From Halalkalibacter oceani (GTDB lineage Bacteria; Bacillota; Bacilli; Bacillales; Bacillaceae_D), in the NCBI RefSeq assembly GCF_023715605.1, contig NZ_JAMBOL010000032.1:1-37836 (forward strand): a stretch of DNA of 37,836 nucleotides, written 5' to 3'. Of the stretch, positions 7,842 to 16,472 are shown piece after piece. The translations under genes and the position numbers were made by a program. Each line of letters begins with the position of its first letter. Within the stretch, counting starts at the first letter, position 1. The notes beneath the pieces were generated by a model, which did not search any database, was not told the DNA's origin, and saw only the letters and a program-made list of their open reading frames with translations.

Positions 7842-9080
7842 ATGGAAAAAAGACGTGTCGTGATCACCGGCGTTGGCGCGGTAACACCATTAGGGTTAGA
7901 CGCTGCAACGACGTGGAAGCGTGCTGTTGAGGGACAATCAGGGATTGGCCTGCTGACGCGTGTCAATGCTGAGGAATTTCCGATGAAAGTGGCGGCGGAA
8001 ATCAATGAGTTTGATCCAGGAGCCTTTATCGATAAAAAAGAAGCGCGGAAGATGGATCGCTTCACCCAATTCGCCGTTGCGGCATCGTTAATGGCGTTAA
8101 AAGATGCGAACCTCGAAATTACGGAAGAGATTGCCCCGCGTGTCGGTGTTTGGATTGGTTCCGGGATCGGTGGAATGGAAACATATGAGCAAAATTTCCG
8201 GCAGTTTTTAGAAAAAGGACACCGCCGGGTTAGCCCGTTTTTTGTGCCGATGATGATTCCGGATATGGCTTCCGGCCAAGTGTCGATTACGACAGGAGCA
8301 AAAGGGATTAACTCCTGCTCGGTAACGGCATGCGCTTCAGGCACAAATTCAATCGGAGATGCGTTTAAAGTGATCCAGCGCGGTGATGCTGATGTGATGA
8401 TTACCGGCGGATCAGAGGCGCCGATTACGAACATGGCTGTTGCGGGCTTCAGCTCGGCAAAAGCGATTTCGACGAATGAAGATCCGGCAACAGCTTCAAG
8501 ACCGTTCGATGCTGATCGTGACGGCTTCGTCATGGGAGAGGGAGCGGGAATTCTGATTCTTGAGTCGCTTGAATCGGCTGAGAAGCGCGGGGCGACGATT
8601 TACGCTGAAATCATCGGCTATGGAGCAACCGGCGATGCCTATCATGTGACGGCTCCTGCACCGGAAGGAGAAGGTGGCGCGCGGGCGATGAGTCAGGCGA
8701 TTGCCGACGCCGGCCTTGAACCGACGGATATCGATTATGTCAATGCCCATGGGACAAGCACGCCCTATAATGACAAGTTTGAAACGATGGCATTGAAAAC
8801 GGTTTTCGGAGAGCACGCCCATCAGCTGGCGGTGAGCTCAACGAAGTCAATGACCGGGCATCTTTTAGGTGCTGCGGGCGCGGTTGAGGCGATTTTCTCG
8901 GTTAAGGCGCTGCAGGAAGGAATCATTCCGCCGACAATCAACTATGTGAACCCTGATCCGGATTGTGATCTTGACTATGTGCCAAATGAAGCGCGACGTG
9001 CAGAGTTGCGCGCGGTCTTGAGCAACTCTCTTGGTTTCGGCGGACATAACGCAACGCTGATTTTTAAGAAATACGAATAA
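7842..9080 (+). CDS. fabF: 3-oxoacyl-ACP synthase II (KAS II)
   Basis: A 412-residue elongating condensing enzyme of type II fatty-acid synthesis. The catalytic residues are Cys164 in VTACASG, His303 in [11 protein letters not shown] and His340 in [11 protein letters not shown]. The length matches the family. An AAGGAGAGGAAAG site precedes the ATG. It follows fabH in one operon and is therefore expected to be repressed by FapR; a strong terminator follows. Confidence 0.97.
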   Translation: MEKRRVVITGVGAVTPLGLDAATTWKRAVEGQSGIGLLTRVNAEEFPMKVAAEINEFDPGAFIDKKEARKMDRFTQFAVAASLMALKDANLEITEEIAPRVGVWIGSGIGGMETYEQNFRQFLEKGHRRVSPFFVPMMIPDMASGQVSITTGAKGINSCSVTACASGTNSIGDAFKVIQRGDADVMITGGSEAPITNMAVAGFSSAKAISTNEDPATASRPFDADRDGFVMGEGAGILILESLESAEKRGATIYAEIIGYGATGDAYHVTAPAPEGEGGARAMSQAIADAGLEPTDIDYVNAHGTSTPYNDKFETMALKTVFGEHAHQLAVSSTKSMTGHLLGAAGAVEAIFSVKALQEGIIPPTINYVNPDPDCDLDYVPNEARRAELRAVLSNSLGFGGHNATLIFKKYE

Positions 9081-9096
9081 GCTTATAAGCCGCTTC

Positions 9097-9138
9097 GGGG
9101 GTGTCCCAAAAGGTGAAACGACCTTTTGGGACACCCCC
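9097..9138 (+). terminator. strong hairpin terminator of fabH-fabF
   Basis: A perfect 18-bp stem, GGGGGTGTCCCAAAAGGT (9097-9114) and its complement (9121-9138), has a 6-base loop GAAACG. Only GTTTG follows, so the T-run is short, but the inner A4/T4 pairs are typical of this class of Bacillus hairpin. Confidence 0.8.
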
Positions 9139-9239
9139 GTTTGTTTGTTCATCTCTTGCGTACGGCGTAAGGTCGCTGCATCTTGCGTTTGTGAATTTTC
9201 GAAGCTATCAAAAACACTCCATCTGGGCACAAAAGCCAC

Positions 9240-9275
9240 AAAAAGGGGCATAAGGTGATGTTCTCCTTATGCCCC
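9240..9275 (-). terminator. terminator of the LCP gene
   Basis: An 11-bp stem, GGGGCATAAGG (9245-9255) and CCTTATGCCCC (9265-9275), is followed on the minus strand by T5 (A5 at 9240-9244 on the plus strand). It lies 17 bases after the LCP stop. Confidence 0.85.
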
Positions 9276-9291
9276 CGCGTTTATCTTTTTG

Positions 9292-10335
9292 TTAGGATTC
9301 TTGCTCGTTGTCTTCTGCTTCGGTGTCATTGGCGAGCACCTTTTTACCGGAAAAGAAGTCGGTAATAGCCTGAACGTTTCTTGTTTTGTCGATTTCCAAT
9401 ACAGCTCCGGCATGTGAATAATATTCATCGTGGTAGCTGTTATCCAATGGAATTCGCAGCGTTTCAAAGTCATTAATTGGATTGAGCGCAAAATCGCGGC
9501 CAATGCTTAGCATTTGAGAAAGGCCGATATTCGTTTCGAGATACGGTTCAACCGACCCAATTAAACGCGGAATGCGTGTCAAACCTGAAAAGGATAAAAG
9601 TTCATCCTTTAATAATGCCAGTACTTGCTGCTGCCGTTCGACCCGGCCAAAATCATTTTCACTGTCTTTGCGGAAACGGACATACTTTAAAATATCCTCC
9701 CCGCTCAATGTCTGCACACCGGGCTGAAAATCAATTGTCATATCAGCCGCTGAATCACGGTAATACATCCGGCGCTCGACATTTACTTCAATTCCGTCCG
9801 GTGCCACAGTATCAACGACATTGACAAAGCCATTAAAGTTGACCATCGCATAATAATGAATATCAAGATCAAAATTCTGTTCAATCGTTTCGCGCAACAG
9901 ATCGGCTCCGCCGGCGGCGAAAGCATAATTGATCTTGTTATTCATATGCCCGGGAATTTCAACATAGGTGTCACGCATAATCGAAGCAAGCCTCGCGTCA
10001 CCATTTTTGGCATCGTATTGACCGATCATAATCGTGTCCGTTCGGGCAGGCTCCTGTTCCGATGTATCAATGCCAATTAACAGAACATTGATCGGTTCAT
10101 CATTTTCAGGCTCCTTGACTTCGACAACCTCATCATCGAGCTCGTCCGTTCCAATCATTTCATTTTCTGTTAAGTTATCTTGTGCTTCATTTTTACCAGC
10201 TTGAAATTGCATCACTGCATAGGCTGTTGTCACAAGAAAGAGGCAGGAGAATATGAGCACAAACATCGTGAGAAGCTTGTGTTTTCGTTTTGGCTTTTTT
10301 CTCGCTGCCTGCCTTCGTTTCATCCTAGTATCCAC
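9292..10335 (-). CDS. LytR-CpsA-Psr (LCP) family wall-polymer ligase
   Basis: A 347-residue membrane-anchored protein: a basic N-terminus (KRRQAARKKPKRKHK), one transmembrane helix at about 22-42, an acidic linker, then an extracellular LCP domain from about residue 80. Conserved LCP features are INVLLIGID, ARTDTI, IMRDTYVEIPG and the arginine-rich VRFRK...GRVERQQ. LCP enzymes transfer undecaprenyl-phosphate-linked polymers such as teichoic acids to peptidoglycan. I place the start at a GTG at 10335, preceded by AAGGGGGG; an ATG lies four codons downstream. A TATAAT on the minus strand at 10366-10371 may be its -10 box. Which TagTUV-like paralogue it is cannot be told. Confidence 0.88.
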   Translation of the reverse strand: MDTRMKRRQAARKKPKRKHKLLTMFVLIFSCLFLVTTAYAVMQFQAGKNEAQDNLTENEMIGTDELDDEVVEVKEPENDEPINVLLIGIDTSEQEPARTDTIMIGQYDAKNGDARLASIMRDTYVEIPGHMNNKINYAFAAGGADLLRETIEQNFDLDIHYYAMVNFNGFVNVVDTVAPDGIEVNVERRMYYRDSAADMTIDFQPGVQTLSGEDILKYVRFRKDSENDFGRVERQQQVLALLKDELLSFSGLTRIPRLIGSVEPYLETNIGLSQMLSIGRDFALNPINDFETLRIPLDNSYHDEYYSHAGAVLEIDKTRNVQAITDFFSGKKVLANDTEAEDNEQES

Positions 10336-10596
10336 ATCGTACCCCCCTTACACCTACCACGTTTCATTATAACAGAAACATCGACAAGTTTTGTGAAAAA
10401 AAGTCATTTTAATGCGATGATATCATGAACGTCTTGTGAATGGGAAGAAGTGCTGCCAAAATAAAAAGCTCATTCTTATCATATGATAAAACGGTTATCT
10501 TCATAAGTAGGAAAAGAAATGCAGCTGCCGGTTTGTGCAAAATGTTGCCATTGCCAATCGCTCAAAGCTGGTTCTGTCCCAACCATGATGAAGCGG

Positions 10597-13122
10597 CTAT
10601 TCAGCCTTATGAGCGGCCTGCTTCAGCCATTCCAGCGCCTCCTGGCGGGTGCGGATCGCATTGTCAAGCTGCAAGCCGAAAAGCTGTTGAAGCAAGGAAG
10701 AGTAAACCGGCCCGGGCTTAATCCCCTGTTTCCTTAAGTCATGTCCATTGAGCAGGAGGGTGATTTTCTGGCGTTTTTTTACATAATCAAGCAGAAAAGG
10801 CTTGTTATCGAGCAACGCAGACAATTGTAAAGCAAGATCGGAAAAATGAGACAGCTCTCCGTGCAGCTCGCGCAAAGGCTTTTCCCGGGTGTCGAAGGAG
10901 TGAAGATGTGTCCATTCGCCCAGCAGCTTCATATCGGCAATCGTCAGCGCATAACGCTGCAGCTTCTGCTCGAAGTTGTCTGCTTGATGGAAAAGTACGA
11001 ATAAAGCAAGAAATGGTTCCATTTCTGCTTCCAGCTGTTCGCCGACTTCGCTAAGCTGCTTCCAGTCGTTCGCTGTCGGCTGATAGGCGAACAGCGCTTC
11101 CCAGACGCCGAGCCGGTCGAGCCACTTCGCGCCGGAGAGGAGATGCTGCTCTTCGTGAAGAAGTTCCAGCTCGCGTAAAAATCGGGACGCACTAATTTGC
11201 GTAAGCATCGGCGCGGCGTTTTTCGCGAGACGTTCAGTCTGCTCATCGAATTGATAGCCGAACCGAAGGGCGAACCGGACCGCGCGCAAAATCCGCGTCG
11301 GGTCTTCCACGAAGCTGAGCGTATGCAGAATCCGAATTTTCCGCTGCTTGAGATCGTTTTGTCCCTGGAAAAAGTCAAGAATTTGACCGAAGTTTTCTTT
11401 GTTGATTTTGACCGCAAGTGCGTTAATCGTAAAATCGCGCCTGCGGAGATCCTCGCGTAAATTGGATGCGCGAACGACCGGTAAAAGACCTGGTGCCTCA
11501 TAATATTCCGTCCGGCATGTGACGATGTCGATTTTTTCATCAGCCGGAGTCGTCCACGTTGCCGTCCCGAATGTATCATGAGTTTTGATGCTTCCGCCGA
11601 GCTTTGCCGCGATGGCTTCGGCAAAGGCGATCCCGTCCCCTTCGACGACGAGATCGATGTCTTCGTTTTGCCGCTTCAACAATAAATCACGGACGATTCC
11701 GCCAATTAAATAGACAGGGAGGTCAAGCTCATCAGCAATTTCCCCAATTTGTTTCAATAAAGTAAGCGTAGAGGCGGGCAAGGATGCCTTCATATGCGGC
11801 AATAAAGAATCTTTTGCTGTAAGCTCCACTGCCGAAGATTGCTGGTGAAGCTGCTCAATCACATCAGTGCGTGAAACAATCCCGACTAAAGCGCCGTTTT
11901 CGACAATCGGAATGCGGCCGATATTATGCTGCATCATCGTCGCCTGAATTTCTTCTATCGTCGCTTCAGGCGGCAAGATGACCGGCCGGCTCGACATATA
12001 GGCTTTCACCGGAGCGTGCCCAAGCCCGTGATGAGTCGCTTTATCGACATCCCGACGGGAAATGACACCAACGAGCTGCCCGTTTTCATCGACAACAGGG
12101 AAGCCGGTATGACCGTATTGAAACATTCGCTCAAGAACAGCTTCAATTTTGTCCGTTGGCACGACCGATTTAACGGGACTTGCCATAATGGATGAGGCGG
12201 TGACCGCTTGTTTCAAAATCAAAGGCACAAGCTCCATAACCTTTGGCACGATTTCCGTCAACGACTTGTGCTTGAACGTCGCCGATGCTGCCTGGGCATG
12301 CCCGCCGCCGCCGAGTGCCTGCATGAGCGGGTTGAAATCAATCCGGCTTGATGAAGCACGGGCGACGACATACGTGCGGTCTTTCATCATGACGATCGCG
12401 ATCGCCGCGTCGCTGTCGGTGATGTCCATCAGCCGTCTCGTCAGTGTGGCGAGGCCGCCCTGATAATGGTCCTGCTCATGAGTCGTCAGGAGAATCGTTA
12501 ACCCTTCACGCTGCTGTTCCTCACTGTTTGTCAGCAATGTTTGAAATAGAGCTTTTTCCTCCGTTGTCAGCACCTGTTCAGCAAAGCGTTCAATCAAGCT
12601 GACGTCCATACCTTGTTCCCGGAGGACGGAAGCGATATACAAATCTCTTGCGGTAACTTGCGGGTATGTAAAATTTCCGGTATCCGTATAGAGCCCTAAG
12701 CCGAACAAGGTTGCTTCAAAGGCATTGATCGGATGATCGCGCTTGAGCAGCTGCTCGGTGAGAAGCGTAATCGCCGCCCCGACCGCTTCAATCAGGCTGT
12801 ACTCAGCACCCGTTTCCGGCTCGTTTTGCAAATGATGATCATAAATCAGTATAGAGATGTCATCCCTCAACTCCTTAAGCGGTATGCCGGTTCGGTCGAG
12901 GGAGCCGACATCAACGAGGATTATTTTCGTAACAGATGTCCAGGGAATTTGCTCGTATGAAGAAAAATTCAGCTGATCGCGGTAAATCGCCAAGTAGGAT
13001 TTGACTGTCGGCTGCTGTTTATCGGTTAAGGCAACGGTTGCCTGAGGATGGAGCTTATGAGCAGCCAGTAAACAGGCCAATCCATCGAAGTCAATATTCA
13101 TATGTGAAACAATTACTTCCAT
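10597..13122 (-). CDS. DHH-CBS-CBS-nucleotidyltransferase fusion, probable tRNA A-adding enzyme
   Basis: About 841 residues, in order: a DHH phosphoesterase domain (IDFDG near 10, DHH at 95-97, DHHA1-type GGGGHAQAAS near 271-280), two CBS domains (about 312-430), and a class II tRNA nucleotidyltransferase/poly(A) polymerase head with GGIVRD (474-479) and catalytic DID (EDIDLV, near 488), LREDLRRRDFTINALA and EDPTRILRAVRF. This architecture is known from the large tRNA A-adding enzymes (Aquifex type), which add the final A of CCA to tRNA made with CC by a partner. Bacillus halodurans is reported to have two tRNA nucleotidyltransferases, so this species may also split the task. The ATG at 13122 is preceded by GAGGGG; an in-frame ATG four codons upstream has a poorer site. 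It is about twice the length of a standard Bacillus Cca. Confidence 0.82.
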   Translation of the reverse strand: MEVIVSHMNIDFDGLACLLAAHKLHPQATVALTDKQQPTVKSYLAIYRDQLNFSSYEQIPWTSVTKIILVDVGSLDRTGIPLKELRDDISILIYDHHLQNEPETGAEYSLIEAVGAAITLLTEQLLKRDHPINAFEATLFGLGLYTDTGNFTYPQVTARDLYIASVLREQGMDVSLIERFAEQVLTTEEKALFQTLLTNSEEQQREGLTILLTTHEQDHYQGGLATLTRRLMDITDSDAAIAIVMMKDRTYVVARASSSRIDFNPLMQALGGGGHAQAASATFKHKSLTEIVPKVMELVPLILKQAVTASSIMASPVKSVVPTDKIEAVLERMFQYGHTGFPVVDENGQLVGVISRRDVDKATHHGLGHAPVKAYMSSRPVILPPEATIEEIQATMMQHNIGRIPIVENGALVGIVSRTDVIEQLHQQSSAVELTAKDSLLPHMKASLPASTLTLLKQIGEIADELDLPVYLIGGIVRDLLLKRQNEDIDLVVEGDGIAFAEAIAAKLGGSIKTHDTFGTATWTTPADEKIDIVTCRTEYYEAPGLLPVVRASNLREDLRRRDFTINALAVKINKENFGQILDFFQGQNDLKQRKIRILHTLSFVEDPTRILRAVRFALRFGYQFDEQTERLAKNAAPMLTQISASRFLRELELLHEEQHLLSGAKWLDRLGVWEALFAYQPTANDWKQLSEVGEQLEAEMEPFLALFVLFHQADNFEQKLQRYALTIADMKLLGEWTHLHSFDTREKPLRELHGELSHFSDLALQLSALLDNKPFLLDYVKKRQKITLLLNGHDLRKQGIKPGPVYSSLLQQLFGLQLDNAIRTRQEALEWLKQAAHKAE

Positions 13123-13194
13123 GATACCCCTCATTTCTGCACACGCTTGATCTATCTATTGTACCAAAAAAAGCGTTGTGCAAGAGCAGAGAGT

Positions 13195-13845
13195 CTAATA
13201 TTGTTCTTCAATTAAAAGGCCTTTTACAGGAAGAGGCTGGCTTTCATACGCGTCTGCCGGGGTGTCTGGCGCCTTAATGCGGATAAAGGTCTGATATTCC
13301 TTCAGAATCATCGATTTAAAGCGGCCCATGAATTCAGAAGCAGCATGCTCGGCATCGTGCAGAAATGATAAAAATTGGTCCATATGAAGAGAAAGGGAGT
13401 AATCTTCATTTTCGGTTACGCCGATGGCCTGGAAATCTTCAGCAAAGAGCGTGTAAATATGATGGATGGATTGCAGGTGGTCGGTGCCGGCGAGCGCATC
13501 AAAGTCGCGCAGTGCTTCCAACGCCAGGTTGTACTTTTCGACAAGCGTCTTTGTCTGTTCGGCGAGCGTCTGATCATTTTCATTGAGGCGGGCAATCGCC
13601 TGCTGCAATTCTTTTTCATGATGATAGAAGCGCTTAAATTCCTTTTTTAATTCTTGAATGCTGCGATAATAACGGTCGTATGAAATGAGGTAATTTTCTG
13701 AAAATTGATTGAAGGGACGCTGGGACTCGTTAATTGGATTTACTTTTTCAATATGAGTAGCGCGTTCAATATTTGTCATGCGATTTACATAATTGGCGTG
13801 GATACGTTCAGTTTGCAGCCGGGAAGAGCGAGAAATTCGTCCCAT
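13195..13845 (-). CDS. coiled-coil protein, hypothetical
   Basis: A 216-residue soluble protein with long helices: a coiled-coil-like region at about 55-120 (SIQELKKEFKRFYHHEKELQ, then LAEQTKTLVEKYNLALEALRDF) and another at 150-190. The basic Ser/Arg N-terminus (GRISRSSRLQTER) lacks a signal peptide. The general pattern recalls flagellar-cap or coat-associated helical proteins, but I recognise no family. AAGGCGGTG precedes the ATG, and a TATAAT lies just upstream. It is the gene upstream of the A-adding enzyme, 72 bases away and co-directional, and could share its transcript. Confidence 0.6.
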   Translation of the reverse strand: MGRISRSSRLQTERIHANYVNRMTNIERATHIEKVNPINESQRPFNQFSENYLISYDRYYRSIQELKKEFKRFYHHEKELQQAIARLNENDQTLAEQTKTLVEKYNLALEALRDFDALAGTDHLQSIHHIYTLFAEDFQAIGVTENEDYSLSLHMDQFLSFLHDAEHAASEFMGRFKSMILKEYQTFIRIKAPDTPADAYESQPLPVKGLLIEEQY

Positions 13846-14416
13846 TCAACACACCGCCTTCATTATAATCTGCTTACCCTTACTATATTCCCCTTCTCAT
13901 GGAGATCAACCTTCTTTTTGAGAAAAATCGACGTCAGGGAAAAACTGAAACAGACATGAAGGGGAGAAGTGACCTCATGAGGAATATCCACCGCTACTGA
14001 AATAGACTTCGCTTTCCGCGGGAAGCTGGTGAGCCTCTCGGGCTCCCGCCCTGTGGGTCTCACCGTTGCTTCTGTTCCCGCAGGAGTCTTCGTCTATTTC
14101 ATCCGCTACGTTGGTGTTTTCTTAGGGATGTCATGTCTCAGCCTCTGCGTATGACGAAAGACTTACTGATTTTCTTATTTCGAGAGGTCTGTGTGTGATA
14201 GCGAAGGTAAACTTGGTTACGATTTCTGAGCGGGTCGCGCAGACGTATCATCGTAGTAGCTGAAACGTCACTTTCAGAAAATGGAAACGCTACAATCGCA
14301 ACCTTATGGGTCTTTCATTGAGGTTGTGTTTTTCATTTGTCCTCATCGTCCACGATATGATTTACCTTTTGCCAGCCTTTAAGCCAGTTTTGTTTCAAGC
14401 TTAATAGTAGTATGTT
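13846..14416. other. 571-base gene-free region
   Basis: No convincing gene on either strand. It holds a 102-bp palindromic element at 13999-14100, a short hairpin with CAACCT (14300) / AGGTTG (14322) arms followed by TGTTTTTC, and at 14364-14401 half of the dispersed hairpin element described at 31438. The remainder (about 14101-14290) shows nothing I recognise and may be decayed sequence. Confidence 0.6.
13999..14100. repeat. 102-bp palindromic intergenic element
   Basis: The ends GAAATAGACTTC and a complementary CGTCTATTTC pair, followed inward by CTTTCCGCGGGAA against TTCCCGCAGGAG and TGGTGAG against CTCACC. The apex is GC-rich. Elements of this type (with CTTTCCGCGGG arms) are scattered through many Bacillaceae genomes; I recall the pattern but no formal name. 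Confidence 0.7.
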
Positions 14417-15004
14417 TTATTTAGCAAACACGTGGTCACCGATCCGTACGGTTTCTGTCCGGGTCGCGTTCCAGTGATTTGTTGCTTTTGCGGGATTATA
14501 GAAGTAAAGGGAGCCTTGTCCCTGACCGTGAAAGGCTAATGCTTCATTAACAGCGCGTTTCGCCTGTTCGGTTGCCGGCTGATTGATGTTACCATCTTTC
14601 ACCGGGGAAAACGCATAGTGGCCTGTAGGTGTCACTTCTTCAATCACTCCACGAATCGTATTCGGGAAATCGTGATGATCAACCCGATTTAGAACGACCG
14701 TCGCTACAGCGACCATGCCGGCATAAGGTTCTCCTTTTGCCTCGGCAGTCACGAGCCGAGCGAGTAAATCTTTATCGGCTTGACTGATGGAAGCCGGAAG
14801 AGTGAGCTGTTCTCCTGGATAAAGAACTGAGCTGCTTTTTCCATTTACTTGTTTAAGCGCTTCTACCGAAACGCCATACGTCTGACCGACTTTATAAAGA
14901 GTGTCGCCGGTTTGGACAGTATGGACGCCTGCCGCTGCGGTCGCGAGACCTCCTGTACATAAGAGGGCAGCTGTTATTCCTACAATTGTGATCATTTTTT
15001 TCAT
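14417..15004 (-). CDS. LysM-SleB/CwlJ-type cell wall hydrolase (YkvT-like)
   Basis: A 195-residue secreted protein. Residues 1-25 are a signal peptide ending ATAAAG, residues 28-72 a LysM domain (HTVQTGDTLYKVGQTYGVS), and residues 78-195 a hydrolase_2 (SleB/CwlJ) domain with the conserved glutamate at about 88 (VTAEAKGEPYAG) and the HYAFSPV and SLYFYNP blocks. Enzymes of this family cleave peptidoglycan; SleB and CwlJ act on spore cortex in germination. The LysM arrangement resembles B. subtilis YkvT. AAAGGAGG precedes the ATG. It is divergent from a CAP-domain protein gene, with a 422-base shared upstream region. Confidence 0.85.
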   Translation of the reverse strand: MKKMITIVGITAALLCTGGLATAAAGVHTVQTGDTLYKVGQTYGVSVEALKQVNGKSSSVLYPGEQLTLPASISQADKDLLARLVTAEAKGEPYAGMVAVATVVLNRVDHHDFPNTIRGVIEEVTPTGHYAFSPVKDGNINQPATEQAKRAVNEALAFHGQGQGSLYFYNPAKATNHWNATRTETVRIGDHVFAK

Positions 15005-15426
15005 TGATGGTTTTCCTCCTTTTTCAGAAAAGCAATCTCTATAAAACTATCAAAATACTTCAGCCCGAACACCGCGTAATATTTTCCATTGGCGGGAGGT
15101 GAAGGCCTGAGACTAGCAATGACAAAGCGCGACGATGTTTTATTACAGTTGTGTAACCAACTTTGGAGGAATCTATAAAAATCAAGCCGGTCTGTGAGAA
15201 TTGGAAATTTGCTCAATGGGGAAAAGCGTAAATTAGCGAATGGTCAAAAATCAATGGAAGCAGGAGTGACAAAGGGTAGGGAGTTTTTTTGCGTGGGAAA
15301 AGAGGTGAAAAAGAGCCAATTTCCGCTGGTTTTCAAGCTACTATTTTCCAGAGAAATTCAACAGGAAGTCATGGTACGGTTGTTCCTGTAGCACAACACA
15401 CCAACATATTTTGGAGGGAAACAACT
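15005..15426. other. 422-base divergent intergenic region
   Basis: Upstream region of both the wall hydrolase (minus) and the CAP protein (plus). I tested it by eye for a ydaO-type c-di-AMP riboswitch and for paired WalR boxes and found neither convincingly. A GTTG-TGTAA-CCAAC inverted repeat lies near 15149-15162. No gene and no clear promoter can be supported. Confidence 0.4.
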
Positions 15427-16251
15427 ATGAAAAAATTACTCGTAACGACAGTAGCGGCTGCAGCGATCGCAGCAGGTTTTGGAGGACAAGCATTCGCAGC
15501 TGAAAAGACTCATCAGCCTGTTTATGCAAAGGTGCAAGCATATGAGTTGAAAAACATAGATAAAGAGTCGATCAATCAATTGCTGGAAAAGTTCGCGCAT
15601 ACTACATTAAAAGATGTGCTCGTTGACTGGCAAAAGCAAGCTAAGAAGCATGCTGGTCCTGCACCGGTGAAGCAGCCGGCCCCTGAACAAGCACCTGAAA
15701 AAGAAGCAGCACCGGAAAAGCAGCCGGCGCCAACACAAGAGGAAAAGCCAGCACCACAGCCGGCTCCAGAAGAACAAGCACCAGCACCGGCTGAACAAGC
15801 ACCGGCTCCTGCCCAGCAGCAACCGGCACCAGAAAAGCCGCAGGCACCAGAGCAGGAACAAGTGAATGGTATTAGCCAGGAAGAGCAGCAAATGCTTGAC
15901 CTTGTCAATCAGGAGCGCTCACAGCAAGGTCTTGCGCCACTGAAAGCTGACCTTGAATTAACAAAAGTAGCAAGAGTGAAAGCGCAGGACATGATTGATA
16001 ACAACTACTTTAGTCATCAATCACCAACGTACGGCTCTCCATTTGACATGATGTCACAATTCGGTATCCAGTACCGTACTGCCGGAGAGAACTTAGCTGG
16101 TAATCAAACAGTTGAAGCGGCGCATCAGGCATTAATGAATTCACAAGGTCACCGTGAGAATATCCTTAAAGGGGACTACACAGAAGTAGGAATCGGCATC
16201 GTTGACGGCGGTCCTTACGGAAAAATGTTCGTTCAGCTTTTCAAAGGATAA
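15427..16251 (+). CDS. secreted CAP/SCP-domain protein (YkwD-like)
   Basis: A 274-residue exported protein: signal peptide 1-24 (ends QAFAA), a short helical region 30-75, a low-complexity Pro/Ala/Glu/Gln linker at about 77-148, and a CAP domain at 150-274 with the typical MLDLVNQERSQQGLAPL, YFSHQSP, GENLAGN and HRENIL blocks. It resembles B. subtilis YkwD in layout; CAP proteins of bacilli are surface or spore-associated with unclear activity. I chose the ATG at 15427 with TGGAGGGAAAC upstream and a clear signal peptide, rather than a longer in-frame reading from 15289. The linker may be variable in length between strains. Confidence 0.88.
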   Translation: MKKLLVTTVAAAAIAAGFGGQAFAAEKTHQPVYAKVQAYELKNIDKESINQLLEKFAHTTLKDVLVDWQKQAKKHAGPAPVKQPAPEQAPEKEAAPEKQPAPTQEEKPAPQPAPEEQAPAPAEQAPAPAQQQPAPEKPQAPEQEQVNGISQEEQQMLDLVNQERSQQGLAPLKADLELTKVARVKAQDMIDNNYFSHQSPTYGSPFDMMSQFGIQYRTAGENLAGNQTVEAAHQALMNSQGHRENILKGDYTEVGIGIVDGGPYGKMFVQLFKG

Positions 16252-16290
16252 TAGAATAAGAAAACCGCATAGCGTCCTTTCTTATCTTTT

Positions 16291-16324
16291 AAAAAAAGCT
16301 GTCCCTCCGGGGGCAGCTTTTTCG
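16291..16324 (+). terminator. terminator of the CAP-protein gene
   Basis: AAAAAAAGCTG (16291-16301) pairs with CAGCTTTTT (16314-16322), with C3/G3 pairing inside; the T-run is part of the right arm. Confidence 0.8.
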
Positions 16325-16416
16325 TAATGAGCGTAGCCATTACTCTTCTTCGAGTTACGGAAAAAGAGGTTTTTCAGTGGCCTCCTTCTCTCCAGGCTTT
16401 AAAAATGCAGCGACTT

Positions 16417-16472
16417 CGCTCATTGCTTCGGTTTTGTCCGCGAAGGTGAACGTCAGCCTTTGCGGACAAAAC
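16417..16472 (-). terminator. hairpin at the coaA stop codon
   Basis: GTTTTGTCCGC (16431-16441) pairs with GCGGACAAAAC (16462-16472) and AAGG pairs with CCTT inside. The right arm touches the coaA stop codon. A 12-mer CGCTCATTGCTT at 16417-16428 before the hairpin is identical to one at 31505-31516 before another hairpin, linking the two. Confidence 0.55.

Noticed and set aside
7625-8533. 302-codon open frame antisense to fabH-fabF
   Set aside because: It runs across two certain genes in the shadow frame, has no ribosome site and gives a low-complexity Ser/Ala/Pro-rich product without a recognisable domain.
15005-15426. ydaO-type c-di-AMP riboswitch before the wall hydrolase or CAP gene
   Set aside because: Such riboswitches often precede wall hydrolases, but I could not find the conserved blocks on either strand.
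15576-15908. Cys/Ser/Gly-rich antisense frames in the CAP-protein gene
   Set aside because: They are the reverse reading of the Pro/Ala/Gln/Glu linker codons, which explains their odd composition.
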